Below are positions 8,277-15,960 of a stretch of DNA of 64,000 nucleotides, piece by piece. The stretch covers positions 62,001 to 126,000 of the forward strand of contig DGVD01000015.1 in the NCBI GenBank assembly GCA_002395835.1, read 5' to 3'. The stretch's first letter is position 1. Every line of letters begins with the position of its first letter. A program made the position numbers and the translations under genes. Below the pieces are notes generated by a model that had not been told where the DNA came from, searched no databases, and was given only the letters and a program-made list of their open reading frames with translations. This DNA is from Bacteroidales bacterium UBA4293. GTDB taxonomy: Bacteria > Bacteroidota > Bacteroidia > Bacteroidales > Bacteroidaceae.

Positions 8277-9038
8277 ATGGCTTTAAACCAAAGAAGAATC
8301 AAAATATTGGAGATGATCAAAGAAGATGGTCATGCCAAAGTACAGACACTAAGCCAAATTTTCGGTGTCAGTGAGGTTACCATTCGTCAAGATTTGGAGG
8401 CCTTGGAAAAAATGGACCTCGTACAACGTGAACATGGAGGAGCTTTCTTGAAAGACTTTGGAAACATAGTACGTACCGGTAAAGTGTTTAACCAAACTCA
8501 TCTTCAAGAGAAGCAAGAAATAGCCAAAAAAGCCGTTTCTTTAATCAATGAAGGAGATGTCATCATTTTGGACTCTGGTTCAACCACTACTGAAGTCGCT
8601 AAGCTACTAGTGGGTTATAGTGAGTTGACCGTTATCACCAATGCCATCAATATCGCAAGTATTTTAGGAGAAAACCCTGGAATAACCCTCATTGTGACAG
8701 GAGGAGAATTCAAGGCTCCTACCTTATCATTGACCGGTGATATTGCTGCTAAGACTTTAAAAGACCTTCATGCTGCCAAATTATTCTTGGCTACTGCTGG
8801 TATCTCTCCTACCATGAACCTCACTTACCCTAGCCTTAGTGACTTAATTGTGAAAAAGACCATGATTGACATTTCCGACAAGGTTTATTTGGTAGCAGAC
8901 TCACATAAAGTAGGTGTAAGTGCTTTTGCCACTTTGGGACCTATTACGGTGGTTGACTGCCTCATCACAGATAAGTTCATCACGGAAGAAGATATTGAAC
9001 AAATCACGGAGGCAAACCCCAAAATTGAAATCATATAA
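8277..9038 (+). CDS. DeoR/GlpR-family transcriptional regulator
   Basis: 253 residues, the standard length. The N-terminal winged helix-turn-helix (about residues 5-58) shows the DeoR signature VSEVTIRQDLEALEKMDLVQREHGGA. The C-terminal sugar-phosphate sensor domain carries DSGSTTTEVAKLL (around residue 100) and later the DSHK and LITD motifs. DeoR regulators usually repress sugar-catabolic genes and release DNA when a phosphorylated sugar binds. The gene is divergent from DUF1593-B/A and convergent with GH30, on the opposite strand from the rest of the large locus, as expected for its local regulator. The inducer might be a phosphorylated product of the kinase gene at 33-34.5 kb, such as apulose 4-phosphate; this is inference. 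Confidence 0.93.
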   Translation: MALNQRRIKILEMIKEDGHAKVQTLSQIFGVSEVTIRQDLEALEKMDLVQREHGGAFLKDFGNIVRTGKVFNQTHLQEKQEIAKKAVSLINEGDVIILDSGSTTTEVAKLLVGYSELTVITNAINIASILGENPGITLIVTGGEFKAPTLSLTGDIAAKTLKDLHAAKLFLATAGISPTMNLTYPSLSDLIVKKTMIDISDKVYLVADSHKVGVSAFATLGPITVVDCLITDKFITEEDIEQITEANPKIEII

Positions 9039-9060
9039 TCCCTGTTCACTGCATGGTATA

Positions 9061-9099
9061 AAAAGAAGAGTCCTGAACTTAGTCTAGGACTCTTCTTTT
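9061..9099. terminator. Bidirectional hairpin terminator between deoR and GH30
   Basis: A perfect 14-bp stem (AAAAGAAGAGTCCT / AGGACTCTTCTTTT) with an 11-nt loop lies between the convergent genes, 22 bp after the regulator stop and 9 bp beyond the GH30 stop. Confidence 0.9.
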
Positions 9100-9107
9100 T
9101 TATGCTT

Positions 9108-10700
9108 CTATTTCAAAACAAAAGTATTTAGTGATTTTGCTGGGAGGACAACTGTTTGAGCCTTCCCTGCCAATTTAATGGTTACAGGTTGAGCTTCCTC
9201 AGTCTGATTTGCAGCTAGCACCACTACACTTCCATCTGAATTCACAAATGCCATAGCATCTGAATAACTACCTGCTATATTCAAGTACCTAGCACCTGGA
9301 AGCACATAATGACTTGCATGCTTGATGGTGTAATACTCAGGTGTCCACTTATATGTTTTATCTTCTTCCTTTACGGTAATCAGAGAATTCTGATGCCAGC
9401 CCCAAGTAGAAGCTTTTCCTTCAAACAGAGAAGTATTCCAATAATAATACTCATTTACACCATTTCCTAAATAATGCTTCATTAAATCCCATGAATGCAT
9501 AGCACCTTCCCAATTATTCTGTCCATTACCACACTCCTGCTCACTTTGAACCATCGTAAGGTTCGGATATAACTCATGAATTTTAGGAAGTGCATCCTTT
9601 CCTGCCCATTGGAAACCTACACCTTTAATATACTTTTTAGAGTCTGGGTCTTGCAGTAATGTATCCACTTTCAGATAATCAGCACGTTCCACTGTTCCGA
9701 AGTATACTTCTACACCATGCTTCTCCATTTCCGGACCCAAATACTTTCCTACGAAAGTGTTCAAGTCTTTTGAAGTCCAGCTGCAAGAAGGATAAGGCTG
9801 AGCAGAATTTGGTTCATTTTGTGGCATTACCCTTGTCACAGGGATTCCCTCTGCTTTATAAGCATCCACAAATTTGCCGAAATAACGAGCATAGGCATCC
9901 AGATATTTAGGATCCATATTGAAAGAAGTCACATTTTCAAATCCTTCCTCACCTGGAACAGCATCATTTACCCGTGGCTCCATACGGAAGGCCAAAGCAC
10001 CTTGGGTAAAGAATCCGGAGGTAGCTGAAACTCCACCTTGCTCACCCGGTTTTATACCTTGTGCCTCTGCTTGCTTCTTAGCCTCAGCTTCACGCTTAGC
10101 CATCATCTCCTTCATTCTTTTTTCACGTTGAGCTATTATTTCAGGAGTCACAGCACGCTCTGCATAATGTTTTCCGTGTAGCTTCATCCATTTTGGAGGG
10201 CACCAAGGACTAGCCCACATAAGCAGGTTTGGCTGGTACTTTTGAGCCCATTTGATCATTGGGATTATGTTTTGCTTATCCCGTTCAATGGAGAAGTCTT
10301 TCAGTTCAAAATCCCCGTCGGTATCATCGCATGAATAATAATCTAGAGCAAAATCATTTGCACCGATAGACATACGTCCACGAAGGAAATTAGCACCTTT
10401 CCCTGGCTCAAACATCTCACTGAAGATTTCACTGAGCTGCTCATCTGAAAGGACTTTTAAAGATGCCCATCCCAACTCATTGAAACAAGTACCAAAGACA
10501 TCGATGGTGTGCGCAGTCAAAGTTGGGTCTATCTCAATGGTATTTGCCGTGGTATCAGAGGTTACCCCTTCCAGAGATAAAGTCTGCCAAGGATTCTCAT
10601 AAGTAGTGCTTACCCACTCCGTTAAAGTGGGGGTTGCAGGTTTGTTGCAGGCTGCTAGCATAATACCAGCTAGCCCTAATAATGCTACTTTTACTTTCAT
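9108..10700 (-). CDS. GH30 family glycoside hydrolase lipoprotein
   Basis: 530 residues. The lipobox IMLAAC puts the lipidated cysteine at residue 18. The GH30 barrel carries the acid/base E296 in MPQNEPNSAQ and the nucleophile E387 in VQSEQECGNG; MWASPWCPPKWMK near 162-172 is also typical. GH30 enzymes act on beta-glucosides, beta-1,6-glucans, beta-xylans and related bonds; the subfamily cannot be fixed here. The C-terminal about 70 residues form the usual small beta-sandwich. Residues about 183-222 are a charged Lys/Glu/Ala-rich insertion absent from the core fold, probably a surface helix. The gene follows the GH2 gene by 1 bp, so the two are translationally linked and probably handle the same glycan. 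Confidence 0.9.
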   Translation of the reverse strand: MKVKVALLGLAGIMLAACNKPATPTLTEWVSTTYENPWQTLSLEGVTSDTTANTIEIDPTLTAHTIDVFGTCFNELGWASLKVLSDEQLSEIFSEMFEPGKGANFLRGRMSIGANDFALDYYSCDDTDGDFELKDFSIERDKQNIIPMIKWAQKYQPNLLMWASPWCPPKWMKLHGKHYAERAVTPEIIAQREKRMKEMMAKREAEAKKQAEAQGIKPGEQGGVSATSGFFTQGALAFRMEPRVNDAVPGEEGFENVTSFNMDPKYLDAYARYFGKFVDAYKAEGIPVTRVMPQNEPNSAQPYPSCSWTSKDLNTFVGKYLGPEMEKHGVEVYFGTVERADYLKVDTLLQDPDSKKYIKGVGFQWAGKDALPKIHELYPNLTMVQSEQECGNGQNNWEGAMHSWDLMKHYLGNGVNEYYYWNTSLFEGKASTWGWHQNSLITVKEEDKTYKWTPEYYTIKHASHYVLPGARYLNIAGSYSDAMAFVNSDGSVVVLAANQTEEAQPVTIKLAGKAQTVVLPAKSLNTFVLK

Positions 10701-10701
10701 T

Positions 10702-13700
10702 TTATTGAATAGGTTTAATAATTATTCTTCGCTCATAATGCCGTGGCATAGTCCGATAACTTGGGAGGACATACCGTGCCGTGCATCCCAATCCTGTGGT
10801 TTCATAATCCAGATTTACAGTCACACCATCCTGCTTCTCCAGTTGATACTGATAGACAGCCTTCGTCAGATTCTCTGTACTGAAATTAGATACGGAGAAA
10901 TTGAACCATTCATTCATCTGGAACATGAGTCCATGACCTTCACTGTCGCTGATTTTCATCCATCGGTTGTCACAACGCAGACCATGATCCTGAGGTATCA
11001 GATAAGGTTCATACATCTCATCAACCGTAGTTTTATAAATGCCAACCTTATACCCCGTCTTTCTGTCTGGATAATTCTCCTGTGGTCCACGACCATACCA
11101 GTTCACTTGCTGCATACTCGCATCTAAAGTAAGCGTAAGTCCCATACGTGGTAGGAACGCAGCTTGGGCTCCTTGAGGATCCACGGTATGCTGAATATCC
11201 ATAACACCATCACCACTGATACGGTACGTATACTCTTCTTCAAAACCTTTATATTTGATGCCAAAGATGTAAGCATCCAACGCACTAGACTGAGGGAGCC
11301 CCATCTGAGAGAAACAGCGCACCTTTATATAAACCTGACCATCGGATTCACTTACATTCATGGATATTAAGCGACGGTTCAAATTGTTCAAATTTGCAGA
11401 ATAGTATTCATTGGCAACCTGATTCCCGTTATACTCTTTCCAAGTGGAATTACGAACCCCAAATGAGTCCCAACTATCCAGTTCATTAGCAATAGGAGCT
11501 CTCCATACATTCAGTTTCAGTGGAGATTTCAGCAGTTCCTTGCCCTGCTGAACCATGCTGACCAGTTCTCCTTCACTAGAGAATGAATAGCAGAAAGAGG
11601 AACCTTTCACCTGATAGCCATTCTCCACCTTTTCTAGAGCGACTTTTCCTACAGCCTTATCGGAGGGCACTACAGGAATAGACCAAGGCAATTCCAGCTG
11701 ATCCCAAGAGATTTCAAACCCCTTCGGTGCCCAAAGTTCATCTTTTTTCAGCACGGAACGAATTAGCAGACGATACTCTTTCCCGGGTTGAATCTGAGGT
11801 TTTGTGAAAGGTATCTTTACCGTAGTACGAGACAATGGCTCTACCTTCAAATCCAGCGTCCCTTCCTGAATAATCTTATCATCCTCATAAAGAGCCCAAG
11901 AATTATCATAGATGTCTGCATTCACAAAATGATTCCGGTTCCAGACCTCCACCCGCTGGTCGTCCACACTCTTCAAGCTAAAGCTCAAAGGCTGAACCGA
12001 TTTCTTCATTTGCCAGATTTCTGGTTGAAACGTACGGTCAGGCCAGATGGTACCATAAGTGCGAGCTCCTATCCCGTAACTGTAATAATCACCTTCCTGC
12101 TGCTCTTCCTCAAAATCCAACCAGAGAGCTGCATGCTGAGCATCCAGTTCTCCTTCTGCCACAGGCTGGGAGAATATACCCACATTATCCAGTTGTGCGT
12201 CACAGATATACACATTGGTTTCCTGTCCATGTTCCTCCTCATTTCTACCTATATTTATAGGGAACGGAGCATTGATGATATTTCCACTGGCATCCCCCTC
12301 TGCTATTTGTTTTCCATCCACAGAAAGAATCATTTTCTTACCATCGTACTTTGCTTGTACCCGATGCCAATTCAGTTCCCAATCTGCAGGAAGGGTTCCT
12401 TCTATGGTATATTTATGATTTGTAGGGCCACCCAGAGCCATCATAGACCTTCTTTGTGCATTAGGGTTCTCCGGTGCTTTATCTGTATTGATATAGAAAG
12501 TCAGCTTATCTTTTCCATTCTGCTGAACTCCAAACTGATAACTGCCTTTCGTCACAAAAGAACCACAACTGCTGATAAGTTCCCTTGGGAAGACATCGAA
12601 GCAGATGGTAAGGTTTTCTCCCGTGATTTCCACATTCTCACCCCGATAAACCTCTACCCACTGATCATGTCCATTCAAATCAACTACATGATTCTTTTTA
12701 TTCTTACGATCGAAGGCAGTGGTAACCTGTGGAAGTTTAGCACGTCCCATCAGATGAACCATCGTATGGTTTGGAGAAAGATCCTTTATCCTACGGGCTT
12801 TCTCCAGCAATCCCGTGCTGACAAAATCCCATAAAGCACCACCCATGGTACGGTCGTACGTATACACCGTGCGCCACATCTCATCCACATTTCCTCCACC
12901 GTTTCCAGCTACTGAAATGTATTCATCCATAAAGGAAGGACGGTTATCACCATCATCTTTATGCCCTACCTTCAGATCCAGATCGATAGGAGCTGGATAG
13001 CGTGGCCCAATAATATCCTCTGCCGGATGACTATAGGCATTCCCACCATACATCCAGTACCGAGTTGGGTCATATTTACGACCTTCCTTAATAACCTCAG
13101 CAATCATATCCCCTTCACCACTCTCGTTTCCTGCACTCCAGAACAGAACAGAAGGCTGATTACGGTCCCTTAATACCATACGACGAACACGTTCCTGATA
13201 CATGGCTTTGTAAGCCTCATCACGACTGACGAATTCAGTAGCGTGAGCCTCGTCACCAGTCTCATCTATCACATAAAGACCATACTTGGTGGCATATTCC
13301 AAATAACGGGGAACAGGTGGGTAATGTGAGGTTCGTACAGCATTGAAATTAAACTGTTTCAGGATAGTAATGTCTTTCACTACCAATTCATCGGTAACAT
13401 GATGCCCTTCCACCCCATCTTGCATGTGAGAGCATTCAGCATTGACCTTCAGCTTCTTACCATTCAGATAGAAGACGCCATCTTTAATTTCCGTTTCCTT
13501 GAAGCCCACCATCTGACTAGCTGAATCTACTACTTTTCCAGCATCGTTCAGAAGCTGCATTTTCAAAGTGTAATAATCTGGTGTTTCACTAGTCCATTTC
13601 AGCGGATTCTGAATCAGTTTCTCAGAGACTAGTTCCAAGGTTCTGTTATTACCAGAGAACGAACCCTGTGAAGTTTGCAAGGTGGCAATCTCTTTCCCGG

Positions 13701-14511
13701 ATTTATCCAGTAAAACACTCTTTACACTATATTTTCCGTTTCCTTCATCATACCTACGGGCAGTAGCTACCACTTTCAGCTTTGCATCTCGATACTGCTC
13801 GTCCAGGTCGGTAGTGACATACCAGTCGAAAAGCCGAGTCTTAGGAGCACTATACAAATAGACATCATCGAAAATACCAGCCAAACGCCAGTAGTCCTGA
13901 CCCTCCAGATAGTAACCATCACAATACTTAATGACTAGCACTGCCAAGGTATTCTTCCCTTTTTTCAAGTAAGGGGTAATGTTGTACTCAGCAGGTTCCT
14001 GAGCACCTTCATTATAGCCCACCTCCTGACCATTTACCCAGACGAAACTAGCCGAAGCCACCTTCTCAAATCTAAGGAATACCTCTCCACCACTCCACTG
14101 AGCAGGCACCTCGAATGTGGTACGGTAAGCACCCGATGGGTTATACTCCCTAGGCACAAAAGGAGGATTAGCCTTAAACGGACTGGTTACATTTCGGAAC
14201 AAAGGGTCGCTCCAGCCCCGCATTTCCCAGTTGGAAGGCACATCTATCTGAGCCCACTTCCTGTCTGAATAGGAAGTCTGATAGAAATTAGTAGGGATAC
14301 CTTCCGGAGTATCAGCATAGAAGAACTTCCACTGTCCGTTCAGCAGTTTATGATGCTCTGGAATGAAATAGGCACGGCCTTCCTCCTGCCCTACTTCAAA
14401 TACATCCAGATTCTCCAGATAGTCGTACAGATGATTCATGAAATCTCTCTGCTGAGCCTGAGCTGATAGGATGCTCAAGCACAAAATCACGCCCAATAGG
14501 TGTCTTTTCAT
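10702..14511 (-). CDS. GH2 beta-galactosidase-like enzyme with inserted LamG-type module
   Basis: 1269 residues, longer than the usual LacZ of about 1020. A signal peptide ends in AQAQ near residue 20. The sugar-binding and Ig-like domains cover about 45-345, followed by the GH2 barrel with acid/base E463 (SAGNESGEG) and nucleophile E530 (FMDEYIS). Residues about 598-800 form an inserted concanavalin/LamG-like domain (VVDLNGHDQWVEV, ICFDVFPREL, WHRVQAKYDGKK, INIGRNEEEH) that could bind carbohydrate. After it the barrel end, a further sandwich and the LacZ small-chain domain (WYGRGPQENYPDR, HGLRCDNRWM) complete the enzyme. It is exported. The GH2 assignment is firm; beta-galactosidase activity is likely but other beta-glycosides are possible. 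Confidence 0.9.
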   Translation of the reverse strand: MKRHLLGVILCLSILSAQAQQRDFMNHLYDYLENLDVFEVGQEEGRAYFIPEHHKLLNGQWKFFYADTPEGIPTNFYQTSYSDRKWAQIDVPSNWEMRGWSDPLFRNVTSPFKANPPFVPREYNPSGAYRTTFEVPAQWSGGEVFLRFEKVASASFVWVNGQEVGYNEGAQEPAEYNITPYLKKGKNTLAVLVIKYCDGYYLEGQDYWRLAGIFDDVYLYSAPKTRLFDWYVTTDLDEQYRDAKLKVVATARRYDEGNGKYSVKSVLLDKSGKEIATLQTSQGSFSGNNRTLELVSEKLIQNPLKWTSETPDYYTLKMQLLNDAGKVVDSASQMVGFKETEIKDGVFYLNGKKLKVNAECSHMQDGVEGHHVTDELVVKDITILKQFNFNAVRTSHYPPVPRYLEYATKYGLYVIDETGDEAHATEFVSRDEAYKAMYQERVRRMVLRDRNQPSVLFWSAGNESGEGDMIAEVIKEGRKYDPTRYWMYGGNAYSHPAEDIIGPRYPAPIDLDLKVGHKDDGDNRPSFMDEYISVAGNGGGNVDEMWRTVYTYDRTMGGALWDFVSTGLLEKARRIKDLSPNHTMVHLMGRAKLPQVTTAFDRKNKKNHVVDLNGHDQWVEVYRGENVEITGENLTICFDVFPRELISSCGSFVTKGSYQFGVQQNGKDKLTFYINTDKAPENPNAQRRSMMALGGPTNHKYTIEGTLPADWELNWHRVQAKYDGKKMILSVDGKQIAEGDASGNIINAPFPINIGRNEEEHGQETNVYICDAQLDNVGIFSQPVAEGELDAQHAALWLDFEEEQQEGDYYSYGIGARTYGTIWPDRTFQPEIWQMKKSVQPLSFSLKSVDDQRVEVWNRNHFVNADIYDNSWALYEDDKIIQEGTLDLKVEPLSRTTVKIPFTKPQIQPGKEYRLLIRSVLKKDELWAPKGFEISWDQLELPWSIPVVPSDKAVGKVALEKVENGYQVKGSSFCYSFSSEGELVSMVQQGKELLKSPLKLNVWRAPIANELDSWDSFGVRNSTWKEYNGNQVANEYYSANLNNLNRRLISMNVSESDGQVYIKVRCFSQMGLPQSSALDAYIFGIKYKGFEEEYTYRISGDGVMDIQHTVDPQGAQAAFLPRMGLTLTLDASMQQVNWYGRGPQENYPDRKTGYKVGIYKTTVDEMYEPYLIPQDHGLRCDNRWMKISDSEGHGLMFQMNEWFNFSVSNFSTENLTKAVYQYQLEKQDGVTVNLDYETTGLGCTARYVLPSYRTMPRHYERRIIIKPIQ

Positions 14512-14535
14512 TTCTTTAGTTATTTAGGTCTGTAC

Positions 14536-15579
14536 TTATTTAGATTCTTTTTGAGCTGCAAGTCGGAAACGAGACTCCATGTCTCCAAAAAGTAATCTGG
14601 TATCAATGGTTTTATATACGATGATATCTCTTCCTTTCTTTGAAAAATCATAAAGGCCCTCATCCGTAATCGTAGGAGCCGAAGTAACTTCATAGAAACA
14701 ACCAGCTGCACCAGCCTCAAATGTAGTAGTCAGTGTACTTATCAAGCACAGTGGGCTATCACCCAAGACATAAGTATCGGCCATTCGTGCAAAAGCACCA
14801 AGTTTTCCACTCAAGTACTCTCCTATTTTCCCCAGAGGTGTAATCTTCTCTTCAAGTTCTGCCATGCTATAAAGTGCCTGACGGTACACATCTCTAGGTA
14901 TCTGCCAAATCGTCAAATCGGAATCATTAAATACCGTTTTAGCTGCATTTACATCTAGACGGAGATTATATTCTACCAAATTCCGACCTACATTATACTG
15001 TGGTGGGAACGGATGACCAAAACTATACTCCTGACCACCAATCCACAGCAGCACCACATTCTTAGAAATAGAAGGGTCCATGAGCCAAGCAGAGGCTATA
15101 TCAGTCAGAGGCCCTCCGAAAAGTAAGTAAAGAGGTCTTTCTGGGGAAGCTTTCTTAGCCTCTTCTATAATCAGTTTAGCACCTTCTGAAGCAATGGGTG
15201 TTTTTGAATCGGCCATAGGAGTGGGTGCCCCAGGCTGAATATTGATTTTCCCTGTCTTTCCACAAAGCTCCACGATTTCCTTTGCTCTGGAAACTGAAAT
15301 TTCTGCATTATTCTTTTGAGCCTCTCCTTGCCCCTGATTCCATGAGCGCTGAGCCCCTACATGAGCTCCTACTATACCACGTACATCAGAACTAGTACAA
15401 AGAAGCTGATGAACCAAGTGGAACAAACCATCTCCGTCACCACAAAGGTCATTGTCAACCAGAACGGCTGTTCTTGGACCGCCCATTCGCATATTACCTG
15501 GAGCATTACCAGCTGGGCCTTGTGCATTAACGGTCAAAGCCATTAATCCTGCTAAAAAAGAAAGGAAGAATTTTTTCAT
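14536..15579 (-). CDS. Secreted nucleoside hydrolase (inosine/uridine-preferring type)
   Basis: 347 residues from the start at 15579; the in-frame ATG 36 bases upstream would put a hydrophilic stretch before the signal peptide and is rejected. A signal peptide of about 20 residues (MALTVNAQ) exports it, unlike the cytoplasmic salvage enzymes. The first strand carries AVLVDNDLCGDGDG (D42, D44, D48, D50), a variant of the canonical DTDxGxDD calcium-binding site. LFGGPLTDIASAWL and LWIGGQEYSFG match nucleoside-hydrolase blocks. The family hydrolyses N-ribosidic bonds. Placed among four DUF1593 proteins of related fold in a sugar-uptake locus, it may instead act on an O-linked furanoside. It is followed 24 bp later by the GH2 gene. 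Confidence 0.85.
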   Translation of the reverse strand: MKKFFLSFLAGLMALTVNAQGPAGNAPGNMRMGGPRTAVLVDNDLCGDGDGLFHLVHQLLCTSSDVRGIVGAHVGAQRSWNQGQGEAQKNNAEISVSRAKEIVELCGKTGKINIQPGAPTPMADSKTPIASEGAKLIIEEAKKASPERPLYLLFGGPLTDIASAWLMDPSISKNVVLLWIGGQEYSFGHPFPPQYNVGRNLVEYNLRLDVNAAKTVFNDSDLTIWQIPRDVYRQALYSMAELEEKITPLGKIGEYLSGKLGAFARMADTYVLGDSPLCLISTLTTTFEAGAAGCFYEVTSAPTITDEGLYDFSKKGRDIIVYKTIDTRLLFGDMESRFRLAAQKESK

Positions 15580-15677
15580 ATCATTATCATATTTAAAAGA
15601 TTCAAACATTTCCACGCATATGTTACAATAAGACGTGCGATTATTATTGCGAAGTTAAGAAATAATTGGTAAAACTA

Positions 15678-15685
15678 CAAACTTA
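15678..15685 (-). promoter_or_regulatory. Possible -7 box for the NH-GH2-GH30 unit
   Basis: The minus strand reads TAAGTTTG, matching TAnnTTTG, about 100 bp before the start of the nucleoside hydrolase. It follows the hairpin at 15867-15900 in transcription order, so it would start a new unit. Confidence 0.4.
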
Positions 15686-15843
15686 CAGAGCATTTTAAGT
15701 GCTGAAGAAAACACAACATCTTCTCATATAATCAGATAGAACAATATTAAATGTACACGGTTTTCAAATGTAAAAACTTTTTACCTGAAAACAAAAAGAA
15801 CTCCAGAAAGGAGTCTGAAAGGGATTAGAAGGCAAAAATTTTC

Positions 15844-15900
15844 TCTCCAGTTAGAGAAAAATATTTCCCCAGTGAGGGAGAAAAATTTTCCTCACTGGGG
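15844..15900. terminator. Hairpin after GH3 built on a 23-bp repeat
   Basis: CCCCAGTGAGG (15867-15877) and CCTCACTGGGG (15890-15900) form an 11-bp perfect stem, followed on the minus strand by a T-rich run, consistent with termination of GH3 transcription. The left half also repeats with a 23-bp period: a related unit ending GAGAAAAATATTT starts at 15844 and the next, ending GGAGAAAAATTTT, starts at 15867. The rest of the 381-bp spacer between the NH and GH3 genes shows no gene. Confidence 0.6.
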
Positions 15901-15960
15901 TGTCTTGAGTGTCATGTCAAAGGTGTCAAACTAAAAATGGGAATATGTAAAAATTTCTCC

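Noticed and set aside
11788..12834. 348-codon open frame on the plus strand
   Set aside because: It lies entirely antisense to the GH2 gene, has no recognisable domain or promoter, and its composition is that of an opposite-strand shadow.
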